Shown piece after piece: positions 37,621-46,736 of a stretch of DNA of 64,000 nt. This DNA is from Acidihalobacter aeolianus (GTDB lineage Bacteria; Pseudomonadota; Gammaproteobacteria; DSM-5130; Acidihalobacteraceae), in NCBI RefSeq assembly GCF_001753165.1, contig NZ_CP017448.1, forward strand, positions 1,816,462 to 1,880,461, written 5' to 3'. The position numbers and the translations under genes are program-made. The notes below the pieces were generated by a model. It saw only the letters and a program-made list of their open reading frames with translations, had not been told where the DNA came from and did no database searches. The stretch's first letter is position 1. The number at the start of each line of letters is the position of its first letter.

Positions 37621-38973
37621 ATGAGCGATACAGCCAATCCGGACGAGGTATTCAGTGTTTCCCGACTCAATGCAGCTGCTCGTGAACTGCTTGAAGGCGG
37701 GTTTCCGCTGATCTGGGTGGAGGGGGAGATTTCCAACTTCTCGCGCCCATCTTCCGGCCACATCTACTTTACGCTCAAGGATGGGGCCGCCCAAGTGCGG
37801 GCTGCCATGTTTCGCAATCGCAATCTCCTGCTGCGCTTCAAACCCGAATCAGGGTTGCAGGTACTGCTCAGAGCACGGGTCACCCTGTACGAAGCCAGGG
37901 GCGATTACCAACTGATCGTCGAACACATGGAGGAAGCGGGCGAAGGGGCGTTACGTCGCGCTTTCGAGACCTTGCGTCTCAAGCTAGCAGCTGAGGGTCT
38001 CTTCGATGTCGCGCGGAAACGCACGCTGCCCGCCTACCCAGCCTGTATCGGGATCGTCACCTCACCTACGGGGGCTGCATTGCGCGACGTAGTCAGTGTG
38101 CTGCGCAGACGCTTTCCCGCGATGAGCGTATTGATCTATCCGGTGATGGTGCAAGGGGACCAGGCGGCACCGGGCATTGTGGCAGCCCTCGACCAAGCCA
38201 ACCGCGACGCCCGTTGTGACGTAATCTTGCTCACCCGGGGGGGCGGCTCACTGGAGGACCTGTGGGCCTTCAACGAGGAGTCCGTCGCGCGCGCAATCGG
38301 GCATTCTGACATACCCGTCGTCAGCGCAGTCGGACATGAAACGGATTTCACCATTGCCGACTTCGCAGCCGACGTACGCGCACCGACACCTTCCGCCGCA
38401 GCCGAGCTGATCTCGCCCGACCGCAGCGACCTCCTGCGCCATGTGCAACGTGATGGGATGCGAATGACGCGCGCACTGAATGCTCGACTTGACCAGTTCA
38501 GGCAGGAAGTTAATTGGCTGCGCATCCGCCTCTGGCAACGACACCCGCTCAGCCGGTTGCAGCAACTCCAACAGCGGCTCGACGAACTAGAGAGCCGCCT
38601 ACAGCAGACACAGCGGGCACGTCATCAACGGCTTGCTCAGAGGACTGAGATACTGCACGCACGCCTGAATGCAATGGCGCCCAACAACCGGTTGCCATTG
38701 CTGATCATGCGCTTATCGCAGGCAACACGCGGTTTGCATAGCGTAACCAGTCGCCAGATCGAAAAGGCTCAAGGGCGTCTACAGAGCATAGTCCGCACAC
38801 TGGAGACCGTCAGTCCGCTGGCCACGCTTGGGCGAGGCTACGCGATCCTGTTCGACGAGCAGGGGCGCGTCATCAGCAGATCAGAGCAGGCACCCGTGGC
38901 GAGTACCGTCAAGGCTCGGCTCGCTCACGGACGACTTTACTGCCAGGTGCTCACAAGCGAGCCAGAATCCTAA
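37621..38973 (+). CDS. xseA: Exodeoxyribonuclease VII large subunit
   Basis: XseA is the catalytic large subunit of exonuclease VII, which degrades single-stranded DNA into oligonucleotides. In the 450-aa protein an OB-fold domain (about 1-110: LIWVEGEISNFSRPSSGHIYFTLKD, in pieces) precedes the catalytic domain with GIVTSPTGAALRDV, LTRGGGSLEDLWAFNEE and SAVGHETDFTIADFAADVRAPTPSAAAEL. A long coiled coil and GRGYAI near the end complete it. The small subunit xseB is not adjacent. It is convergent with cbbY, 11 bases apart. Confidence 0.96.
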   Translation: MSDTANPDEVFSVSRLNAAARELLEGGFPLIWVEGEISNFSRPSSGHIYFTLKDGAAQVRAAMFRNRNLLLRFKPESGLQVLLRARVTLYEARGDYQLIVEHMEEAGEGALRRAFETLRLKLAAEGLFDVARKRTLPAYPACIGIVTSPTGAALRDVVSVLRRRFPAMSVLIYPVMVQGDQAAPGIVAALDQANRDARCDVILLTRGGGSLEDLWAFNEESVARAIGHSDIPVVSAVGHETDFTIADFAADVRAPTPSAAAELISPDRSDLLRHVQRDGMRMTRALNARLDQFRQEVNWLRIRLWQRHPLSRLQQLQQRLDELESRLQQTQRARHQRLAQRTEILHARLNAMAPNNRLPLLIMRLSQATRGLHSVTSRQIEKAQGRLQSIVRTLETVSPLATLGRGYAILFDEQGRVISRSEQAPVASTVKARLAHGRLYCQVLTSEPES

Positions 38974-38984
38974 GACACGTCATC

Positions 38985-39758
38985 CTAAGCCACGCCCCTC
39001 TGCAGACAGGTCTGCACCCCCGACAATGTGACCATCGGCGCCAAGCCTGCTGGACCACGCAGCACGCGACAAGGTTTTCCTGGCTCGCCGAGATGATCGA
39101 GTACCGCACAGGCCTGGGAGAAATCATGATCCAGTGTGTAGTCGTTCACCGTCACCAGGGTTTGCAGTCCGGAAGCTCGCGAGGAAGCCAACCCATTGGC
39201 CGAGTCCTCGACCGCCAGGCACGCTTCTGGAGGCAATCCCAGCTGCGCCATCGCGTAGATGAAAATATCGGGTGCGGGCTTCTTTGCCGGCACGACATCT
39301 CCCGCCGCGATGACCTCGAACCAGCCAATAGACGCCTCACCCAGAGTCGAGCGCAACAATGCGGTAACGTTTTCGGGTGTCGTAGTGGTTGCGATGGCGA
39401 GTCTCAGCCCGGCCTCCCTCGCCTCACCGAGAAAACGCGCCACACCTGGACGCAAGGGGATATCACCGCGTGCGAGCAACTCGATGTAATGGCGCGTCTT
39501 GGCGCGGTGCAGCCCGGCGATAAACTCATCCAGCGGAGAGCCATCCGGCGGTGTGAAATGGGGGCAATGCTGCTTGATGTAATGCGCAATACGCTCCTTG
39601 CCCCCCGTGACCTCGAGCAGTTCACCGTAAAGCTCGGGACTCCAATGCCAATCGAGCCCCGCATCCGCAAAACTCAGGTTGAAGGCTGGACGGTGCCCGT
39701 CTCGCTCGGTATCCGCCAGGGTGCCATCCACATCGAATATCAGCGCCTTGATGTTCAT
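38985..39758 (-). CDS. cbbY: CbbY-type HAD phosphatase
   Basis: A 257-aa HAD IA protein beginning IKALIFDVDGTLADTERDGHRPAFN, close to CbbY of autotrophic bacteria. CbbY removes the phosphate from xylulose-1,5-bisphosphate, an inhibitor that Rubisco makes by mistake. Nucleophile Asp and acid Asp are in DVDGT, motif II is IATTTTPEN, the lysine is in KKPAPDIF, and motif IV is AVEDSANG. No Rubisco gene is in the window, so autotrophy is only suggested. A general beta-phosphoglucomutase-like phosphatase is the alternative. Confidence 0.8.
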   Translation of the reverse strand: MNIKALIFDVDGTLADTERDGHRPAFNLSFADAGLDWHWSPELYGELLEVTGGKERIAHYIKQHCPHFTPPDGSPLDEFIAGLHRAKTRHYIELLARGDIPLRPGVARFLGEAREAGLRLAIATTTTPENVTALLRSTLGEASIGWFEVIAAGDVVPAKKPAPDIFIYAMAQLGLPPEACLAVEDSANGLASSRASGLQTLVTVNDYTLDHDFSQACAVLDHLGEPGKPCRVLRGPAGLAPMVTLSGVQTCLQRGVA

Positions 39759-39784
39759 TGATTACCTTATAGAAGATTTCAAAC

Positions 39785-39812
39785 ACATGCCCGGCATCCC
39801 TGCCAGGCATGT
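39785..39812 (-). terminator. Hairpin after the outer-membrane protein gene
   Basis: ACATGCC pairs with GGCATGT and, after one mismatch, GGC with GCC around a 6-base loop. It lies 9 bases after the stop. Only a short T-run follows. Confidence 0.5.
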
Positions 39813-39820
39813 CCACGGTT

Positions 39821-40597
39821 TCAGAATTGGTAAAATACACCGGCGAAGGCGCCCTTGAACTTGATGTCACCGTTGGGATCGATCCGGGAATTGCCTACCC
39901 GCAACTCCATCACTCGATATCCGGCCTGCAAGCCCAGCCCAATGGGTGTCTCATAGGCCAGACGTGCCTGATAATCGGCAAAGTAATCCGAGCCGTTACC
40001 GATATAGCTCCCATCTGCGGCAGCACTCAGTCCGGTAAACGGTAGATTTGCACGCAAGCCTGCGTAAAGCATAGGCACCGCTGCCGTGCCGCTTGCGGAA
40101 CTGTATTGGTTGCCGCTGCTGATATCCGCACTCAGGCTCATCGCCTTGACATCGAGTCCCAGGCGAAGCTGAACGACATTGTTGATTGGCTGGTAGTAGA
40201 AAAGAAAGTCCGTCTGCGTCAATTTGACCTGGCTATTCACCTGCTGATTGGCATTATAGGTTTGCCCACCATAGGTGATGGTGCGCGACAGCACCTGACT
40301 GCCGCTGGTATTAATGCGCGAGTACCTGATCTCGACATCGGGCAACACCGGAATCGGATGCTGTATATCGACCCAGGCATACCCCTGGCTCTTACTGCTC
40401 AGTCCCAGATCGTTCTTGAGATTGACGTCGCTAGAAGCCTGTCCGCCTGTTGAATAATGGACATAACCACTCGGTTGCTGTGACCACACTCCGGCACCAA
40501 CGCTCACATCGAAACCGAGCGCGGCATGTGCCGTACCCGCTGTGGCGGTTCCCAATACAATGGCACTCATGACTGCAAATGAATATCGGATTGACAT
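39821..40597 (-). CDS. Outer-membrane beta-barrel protein (TIGR04219-like)
   Basis: A 258-aa exported protein. It has a signal peptide (YSFAVMSAIVLGTATAGTAHA, cleavage after AHA), then GFDVSVGAGVWSQQPSGYV and amphipathic strands alternating with turns. It ends GVFYQF, with the terminal aromatic residue needed for outer-membrane insertion. The order and the start ALGFDVSVGAGVW resemble the TIGR04219 family of barrels of unknown role. I chose the ATG at 40597, with GGGAG 10 bases upstream, because it starts the signal peptide. It stands alone, divergent from dksA. Confidence 0.82.
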   Translation of the reverse strand: MSIRYSFAVMSAIVLGTATAGTAHAALGFDVSVGAGVWSQQPSGYVHYSTGGQASSDVNLKNDLGLSSKSQGYAWVDIQHPIPVLPDVEIRYSRINTSGSQVLSRTITYGGQTYNANQQVNSQVKLTQTDFLFYYQPINNVVQLRLGLDVKAMSLSADISSGNQYSSASGTAAVPMLYAGLRANLPFTGLSAAADGSYIGNGSDYFADYQARLAYETPIGLGLQAGYRVMELRVGNSRIDPNGDIKFKGAFAGVFYQF

Positions 40598-40820
40598 AAC
40601 TCGAATTCTCCCTGTTGCTCTATTGTTCGTATCGGATTGGGCGCTTGCCCAACTAGGGCATGCCACAGCGGAGGACTACCGCCAGATACTAACACGCGGG
40701 AACCTGCCAATTGGATGCACCCTGCTATGGCGCTTGCATGTGATCCATACATCTGCTACTAAGAACGGCTTTTCGAGCTTGGTGTAGAATTGAGCAGTTA
40801 TATCTCAGCCGGAGTTGACC

Positions 40821-41270
40821 ATGGCCGCTAGCGACCAGAACCCGAACACCCCTGTACGCTCTCCCGTCACGGGTATCGCCCCGTATGATCTAAAGGACGG
40901 CGAGGAATACATGAACGACGCGCAGCGCGAGCACTTCCGTACGATTCTGCGCGCCTGGCGCCAGGAACTGATGGAAGAAGTGGACCGCACTGTCGAACAC
41001 ATGAAAAGCGAGGCCGCCAATTTTGCGGATCCAGCCGACCGAGCCACACAGGAAGAGGAGTTCAGCCTCGAACTGCGTACCCGTGATCGCGAACGCAAGC
41101 TGTTGAAAAAAATCTCGGAAGCCCTGAACGATATCGATCAGGGTGAATACGGTTACTGCAAATCCTGCGGCGCTGAAATCGGCATCCGTCGACTGGAAGC
41201 CAGGCCAACTGCAACATTGTGCATCGAATGCAAGACTCTGCAGGAGATCAAGGAAAAGCAGATGGCGTGA
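40821..41270 (+). CDS. dksA: RNA polymerase-binding transcription factor DksA
   Basis: DksA enters the RNA polymerase secondary channel and, with ppGpp, adjusts rRNA and amino-acid promoters. The 149-aa protein is near-identical in plan to E. coli. A coiled coil carries the acidic tip FADPADRATQEEEF, then FSLELRTRDRERKLLKKI, and a four-Cys zinc finger (YCKSCGAEIGIRRLEARP to LCIECKTLQEIKE). The ATG at 40821 has CGGAG 6 bases upstream; a TTG two codons earlier is discarded. It overlaps gluQ by 4 bases, as in many gammaproteobacteria. Confidence 0.97.
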   Translation: MAASDQNPNTPVRSPVTGIAPYDLKDGEEYMNDAQREHFRTILRAWRQELMEEVDRTVEHMKSEAANFADPADRATQEEEFSLELRTRDRERKLLKKISEALNDIDQGEYGYCKSCGAEIGIRRLEARPTATLCIECKTLQEIKEKQMA

Positions 41271-42250
41271 GCGCCCGCGGGGCCGACCCACTCGCTGCGG
41301 AGGACTCGCCTGGCCATTCGGCGGAACAGACATCTCCTCCGCAGCCTTCTGCAACGCACTACCGGGGGCGATTTGCCCCCTCGCCTACCGGCCCCCTGCA
41401 TTTCGGTTCGCTGGCCACAGCCCTGGCGAGTTGCCTCGATGCCCGTTACCATCATGGCACTTGGCTCCTGCGGATCGAAAATATCGACCAGCCACGCGAA
41501 GTCCCGGGGGCTGCATCCCTCATCATGCACGATCTCGATCGGCATGGATTCGTCTGGGACGAGCCTGTCGTCTGGCAAAGTGACCGTCTCGACGCCTACG
41601 CCGAAGCCCTCGATGAGCTCAAGACAAGTCACCAGGCTTATCCCTGTGCATGCTCACGACGAGATCAAACGTACAGCGCTTCGGGCGCATTAGTCTACCC
41701 TGGAAACTGCAGGGGAGGTCTGCCGATCGGCACCACAGCCCGCTCCATACGCATACTGACCGATCACCGCCCAGTTGCCTTCGATGACTGGCTACAAGGA
41801 CATTATTCACAGGATCTGGAAGCGGAATGCGGCGACTTTGTGATTTTGCGTGCGGACGGTTATTACGCCTATCAGCTGGCAGTCGTCGTTGATGATGCCT
41901 GGCAAGGCATCACCCACGTCGTGCGTGGCGTCGATCTGCTCGAATCCACGCCTCGCCAGTTACATCTGCAAAGCTGTCTGAACAAACCCACCCCTAGATA
42001 TGCGCATCTGCCGATTGCGACCGACCCGCAGGGACTCAAATTGAGCAAATCCACCGGAGCCGCCGATCTCCAGACCCTGCAACCGGGGCAGAATCTCTGG
42101 AAGGCACTCAGTTGGCTTCGTCAGAACCCGCCTATGGAGCTATACGGCGAGGCACCGGGTGTGGTGTGGGATTGGGCCATCCAACACTGGAACATCGATT
42201 GGCTGCGCGACATAAAAACACAACCTATGGTCAAGAATTCAGGTGGTTAA
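41267..42250 (+). CDS. gluQ: Glutamyl-Q tRNA(Asp) synthetase
   Basis: GluQ attaches glutamate to the queuosine base at position 34 of tRNA-Asp. It resembles the catalytic core of glutamyl-tRNA synthetase without the anticodon domain. The protein has YRGRFAPSPTGPLHFGSLATAL (HIGH-like signature), zinc ligands in CACSRR and YPGNCRGG, and LKLSKSTGA as KMSKS-type loop. I chose the GTG at 41267, which overlaps the dksA stop (GTGA), giving 327 aa. The N-terminal 30 residues before the conserved part are poorly conserved, so an internal start is possible. Confidence 0.92.
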   Translation: MSARGADPLAAEDSPGHSAEQTSPPQPSATHYRGRFAPSPTGPLHFGSLATALASCLDARYHHGTWLLRIENIDQPREVPGAASLIMHDLDRHGFVWDEPVVWQSDRLDAYAEALDELKTSHQAYPCACSRRDQTYSASGALVYPGNCRGGLPIGTTARSIRILTDHRPVAFDDWLQGHYSQDLEAECGDFVILRADGYYAYQLAVVVDDAWQGITHVVRGVDLLESTPRQLHLQSCLNKPTPRYAHLPIATDPQGLKLSKSTGAADLQTLQPGQNLWKALSWLRQNPPMELYGEAPGVVWDWAIQHWNIDWLRDIKTQPMVKNSGG

Positions 42251-42262
42251 ACTCTGAGGGCA

Positions 42263-44704
42263 CTAGCCTACCCGCACATCCGTCACAGTCGCCATATGCG
42301 TATCAGCAGGTATCGCGGCCAGAGCGACCAGGGATACAAGATTGATATCGCCCACCATGACTTCGGCAAGCCCCCCGTCGTGGCGCCACTTAGGCAACGC
42401 CAACGAGATGCAGAAATCCTCCGTGGCCTTGGAAATGTATATGCTGGATAAATAGCTCCGCTGACCTCGGCGCAACTCGCGGAAATAAGCTCGATCCGCC
42501 CTGTTCATACCGTCCCCACCTCGCTTGATCAGCCCCCGCATGGCAGGATTAAGCCAATTCGCACCTTGCTGTATCCCCCTCGAATCCACTCTGAATACCA
42601 ATTCAAACACGGGGTGCCGCGCAAACCATTCATCTACCGCAGCTGGTGAGGCATGATCAGGAAAGTCTTCAAGTGCCGACTCCAGAACCTCACGCCAAAG
42701 CGCATGGGCCAGTACCCTCGGCCGTTCTGCGATGTTCGGGGGATTACCTTCGGTCACGATGACGCTTCCCAAGCGATCCTTGGCTGAACGTTTAAGTTCG
42801 GCCGCCCTAGCACTTGCCATCACGCTGTCGCTCATCGGGCCGCTCTGGCCATTTACGACAACCACAGACAACGTCGCAACCGGATAATACCGGCCGTGCT
42901 GTGTTCCGAAATAACCGAGATCCAGATCGCTCTCATCGTAAAGATGAGGGGCCAATTCGTGGAAGCGGTCAATCAACCATTGAATGCGTTTGAACAACCC
43001 TGGAGTCTGCGCTGGAGCCACCAATAGGAAGTCATCGCCGCCGATATGTCCGAGTTCCACTTCCGGGAGCCCCTCAAACCCCTTACGCAGAATCTCCGCA
43101 AGAACCTTGATCATGGCATCGCCTCTCACGAAGCCGTAGCGATCGTTGAAGGCCTTGAAGTGATCCAGATCCAGATAAACCAATTGCAGCGACTCGTGCC
43201 CCGCAAGACGTTGCTCGATGAGACTGCGCAGCACCGGGCCCGTAGGTAACCCACTCAAGGGATGTACGCTTTGCGGCAATCCGATATCGAGCAGGTGATC
43301 GAGGACTCCCAGCAAAACCAACGTACCCATGTATCTACCGGAGTCGTCAACGACGACCCATGGTCTTGCTCGGCCACCACTGTCGTACAAGCGGCGCAGG
43401 AGACTGTGGGCATTGACGCGGGAACGCAAGCACTGATCGAGAGGACGGGCATGCCGCCCTGCCGTATCCGTGTCCTGGGCAGACAGCACTTGGCGACTGA
43501 GGTAACCAACAGGCCTGCCTCCATCCAGCACAATGACATGTTCGAGGCCGCCGTCGCGTCGAAACATCTGTCTTGCGTCGGCTACACTGGCATCGAGTGG
43601 GAGAGTTTCGCCAGGACTCATAAAATCACCGAGTCTGACCGACGAGCGCATCTGCCGGTCGCGTACCGAACCGAGCAACGGCAAGGACTGCGGGGATGTC
43701 AGGTGGGGCGATGGTGGCGCAAAGTAATACCCCTGCCCATACCCCACGCCAAGGTTACGGCACAACTCCACATCCTCCACATCCTCCAGTCCTTCGGCAA
43801 CAGTGGCACAACCCAGTCGCTGGGCCATTGATATCAAGGCTTCGAGGACACCAATACGCATGCGGCTGTTATGGGCGCCATGCACCAACGCACGGTCGAT
43901 TTTTACGAAATCGGGGCGCAGCGCCGCAAGTAGACTCAAGCCGCTATACCCGGACCCGATATCGTCCAGAGCGATTCGAAATCCCATGGCTTTGAGTTCA
44001 TCGCATGTAGCCGCCAGGGCCTCATGATCATCCACTCGCTCGCTTTCTACGATTTCGATCACCACATCGTGCGGCGTCACACCCAGTGCCTGCATGCGTT
44101 TCAGGAAAGGGTGTTCGGTAAAGTTACGCGCGAGGAGGCTGTGTGGCATGGCGTTGATGAACACGGGCATACCCACAGGCATCAGGCTTTGTTTAACGCG
44201 CAAGGCACTCGTCTGACAGGCAAGATCCAATTCGATTGAGCGTCCGGCGCGCTTGGCGATGGCGAATGCCTCGCCGCCGTTCAAGCGTTCCCCCGAGTCC
44301 AGGCGTATTCGACACAGGGCTTCGTAAGCAAAAATACGCCCACTCTGATTCAGATCCACGATGGGCTGGATATCGCTTGAAATACCAGGGCCTAGATCGA
44401 GATTGACCCAGGGATGGTGAATTCTGGCGTGCAGCGCCTCAAGCGGCACGAGGTGACGCATCACCTCGAACACGGTCTGATCGGCCGAGATAGGCATGCA
44501 GATAGCCTGCGCAGATGAACGCACGCTCGGTGCAAGTGACCGCAGAAGCTTGTCGAGCAATGGGCCTAATCGATGCGTATCGCATGCAAAGCCCCAAATA
44601 TCGGAGCTATCGTTTAAACATTCTCCCAACTCGGCCCATAAGGTCGGAGCCGAATCCTCGCCTACACGAATCAGCAAATGCGTATCGCTGTTTAATGTCA
44701 TCAT
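42263..44704 (-). CDS. EAL-CBS-GGDEF signalling protein with C-terminal sensor domain
   Basis: An 813-aa cyclic-di-GMP protein, apparently cytoplasmic since no membrane span is seen. The EAL domain (about 110-345) has YEALCRIRL, INAMP, EIVESE, LDDIGSGYSG, KIDRAL and AEGLED, so phosphodiesterase residues look present. A CBS pair follows (about 360-490). The GGDEF domain (about 500-640) reads IGGDDF, with Asp for the usual Glu, and no RxxD inhibitory site was found. The C-terminal 150 residues look like a PDC/Cache sensor (FRVDSRGIQQGANWLN, DRAYFREL, YISKATEDF). GGAGA precedes the ATG at 44704. Net activity is unknown. Confidence 0.87.
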   Translation of the reverse strand: MMTLNSDTHLLIRVGEDSAPTLWAELGECLNDSSDIWGFACDTHRLGPLLDKLLRSLAPSVRSSAQAICMPISADQTVFEVMRHLVPLEALHARIHHPWVNLDLGPGISSDIQPIVDLNQSGRIFAYEALCRIRLDSGERLNGGEAFAIAKRAGRSIELDLACQTSALRVKQSLMPVGMPVFINAMPHSLLARNFTEHPFLKRMQALGVTPHDVVIEIVESERVDDHEALAATCDELKAMGFRIALDDIGSGYSGLSLLAALRPDFVKIDRALVHGAHNSRMRIGVLEALISMAQRLGCATVAEGLEDVEDVELCRNLGVGYGQGYYFAPPSPHLTSPQSLPLLGSVRDRQMRSSVRLGDFMSPGETLPLDASVADARQMFRRDGGLEHVIVLDGGRPVGYLSRQVLSAQDTDTAGRHARPLDQCLRSRVNAHSLLRRLYDSGGRARPWVVVDDSGRYMGTLVLLGVLDHLLDIGLPQSVHPLSGLPTGPVLRSLIEQRLAGHESLQLVYLDLDHFKAFNDRYGFVRGDAMIKVLAEILRKGFEGLPEVELGHIGGDDFLLVAPAQTPGLFKRIQWLIDRFHELAPHLYDESDLDLGYFGTQHGRYYPVATLSVVVVNGQSGPMSDSVMASARAAELKRSAKDRLGSVIVTEGNPPNIAERPRVLAHALWREVLESALEDFPDHASPAAVDEWFARHPVFELVFRVDSRGIQQGANWLNPAMRGLIKRGGDGMNRADRAYFRELRRGQRSYLSSIYISKATEDFCISLALPKWRHDGGLAEVMVGDINLVSLVALAAIPADTHMATVTDVRVG

Positions 44705-44800
44705 TAGGTCTCTCCCAGCGAACACCGTTAGCAAGCAATGGGTGTGCCAGGAGAGGTAAAACGATGGCTACAGACTCAATTTACTGAATACGCTCAATAA

Positions 44801-45886
44801 TCACGCATCAAAACGGTGCTTTCGAACCTCACGGTCTGACCAGTTTGCACCTACATCGTGCAAAGGTTGGCGCAACAAAATCCATCCACCAAGGATAAAA
44901 AGAATCAATATGGAAAGAATGGAAACCCGCTGGTCGTGAAACATGACGGCGGTCAATCCAATCAGCATCGGACCGATTACTGCGGCGAATTTGCCCAGCA
45001 TGTTGTAAAAACCAAAAAACTCGCCGGATTTATCTTTAGGTATCAAGCGCGCATAGAGCGCGCGACTCAAACTTTGCACTCCGCCCTGAACCAGGCCTAT
45101 CACGGCTGCGATAGCATAAAATTCCCACGTACTGTGCATTAGCGATGCCCAGATTGTTGCAGCGGCATATACGGCAATACCGAGCATGATCGCAGTCCGC
45201 GTACCGATACGTTCACCCAGATACCCGAACCCAATTGCAGCGGGCACTCCGATCAATTGCGTCAGCAATAATGCAGCGACAAGCTGCTGACTGCTGAAAC
45301 CCAACGACATGGCGTAGTTGACTGCCATGCGCATCACAGTGTTGACGCCATCGATATACAGCCAGTAAGCCAGCAGAAAACCACCGATCACTCGTAATCG
45401 GCGAATTTCTTTGAATGTCTGCACAAACTGCCGCCACCCTGCTTGAGCGACATGCAGTATCCCGTCGCTGGTAGAAGTAGCCCGCACTTCTGTGACACGG
45501 AAAAGCAACGGCAAGGTAAAAAGACTCCACCAGATTGCCGCGAGAAGGAAAGACCAGCGAACAACATCCGCCGCATGCTGAAAACCGAAGGTATGTGGCC
45601 AAATCGTCATGGCCACGCAAAATGCGAAAAGCCCACCTCCGCCAAGATAACCCAACCCATAACCTAGGGACGATACCCGGTCGTACTCCCGTGGTTGTGC
45701 CACACTCACCAGCAATGCGTCGTAAAAAATATTCGCCGCCATATAACCTATGATGCCGCACGCATATAAGGTGGCAGCCGCCAGCCATCGGCCACCGCCC
45801 AATTTAAACAGCGCAGCTGTACAGACCACACCCAGAACTGTAAATCCAGCCAGGAATTTTTTCTTTGCATGTCCTCGATCTGCAAT
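44801..45886 (-). pseudogene. UMF1-family MFS transporter, C-terminal part (split by IS21)
   Basis: The larger part of an Atg22/UMF1-type major facilitator transporter, with about ten predicted membrane spans. Joining across the IS restores the loop GAIADRGHAKKKF, a family landmark, in frame: after removing the element and one GCAAT copy the frames match, giving about 438 aa. The reading frame here could start internally (for example at 45829), but would lack the first spans. The substrate of the family in bacteria is not known. Confidence 0.88.
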
Positions 45887-45979
45887 TGCGCATTTCGTCG
45901 AAGGTGACCGCCGATTTCGGTGAACGTGACCGCTGCTCTCATTGGTTGCGCACTGGAGTGGTTTTTCTATCCTGAGCGG

Positions 45980-46723
45980 TCACGATCCGTCAACCGGAGC
46001 CTGGATCTTGCGCATGGACTCGCCGGTCAGGTTGAGTCGGTGTGAGCCGTGCAGGAGGCGGTCGAGGATAGCGTCGGCCAGGGTGGCTTCACCGAGGTAG
46101 TCGTGCCAGTGTTCGATAGGCAACTGGCTGGCGATCAGGGTGGAGCGTCGGCCGTGGCGATCCTCGATGACTTCCATCAGGTCGTTGCGCTGTGCGGTGT
46201 TGAGCTTTTGGATGCCCCAGTCGTCGAGGATCAGCAGGTCGGTTTTGAGGAGCTGGCCCATGAGCCGGACGTAGGAGCCGTCGCCGTGGGCGATGCGCAG
46301 CTGCTCGAACAGCGCCGGCAGGCGCAGGTAGCGCACCGACAGGCCGCGCCGGCAGGCCTGATTGCCCAGTGCGCAGGCGAGCCAGGTCTTGCCGCAGCCG
46401 GTCGGTCCGGTGAGGCACAGGTTCAGTGCCTGGTGTATCCAGTCGAGGCTGGCCAGTTGGGCCATGCGGGGCTTTTCCAGGCCCCGGCGGTGGTGGTAGT
46501 CGATGTCCTCGACGCAGGCCGGCACGCGCAGGCGGGCGGCCTTGAGCAGGCGGGTGAGGCGTCGGTTCTCGCGGTGCAGCACCTCGTGCTCGATGAGCAG
46601 GGCGAGGCGCTCGTCGAAGGACAGCGCATGGGTCTGGGGTTGGCCCTGTTGTTGCTCGAGGGCGGCGAGCATGCCGGTGAGGTTGAGGGTGCGCAGCTGT
46701 TGGCGGGTCTGTTGATTGAGCAT
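45980..46723 (-). CDS. istB: IS21 helper ATPase IstB, copy 2
   Basis: Identical to the 247-aa IstB at 29702-30445, with Walker A GPTGCGKTW and Walker B LLILDDWG intact. Confidence 0.95.
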   Translation of the reverse strand: MLNQQTRQQLRTLNLTGMLAALEQQQGQPQTHALSFDERLALLIEHEVLHRENRRLTRLLKAARLRVPACVEDIDYHHRRGLEKPRMAQLASLDWIHQALNLCLTGPTGCGKTWLACALGNQACRRGLSVRYLRLPALFEQLRIAHGDGSYVRLMGQLLKTDLLILDDWGIQKLNTAQRNDLMEVIEDRHGRRSTLIASQLPIEHWHDYLGEATLADAILDRLLHGSHRLNLTGESMRKIQAPVDGS

Positions 46724-46736
46724 GGCGTGGAGCTCC

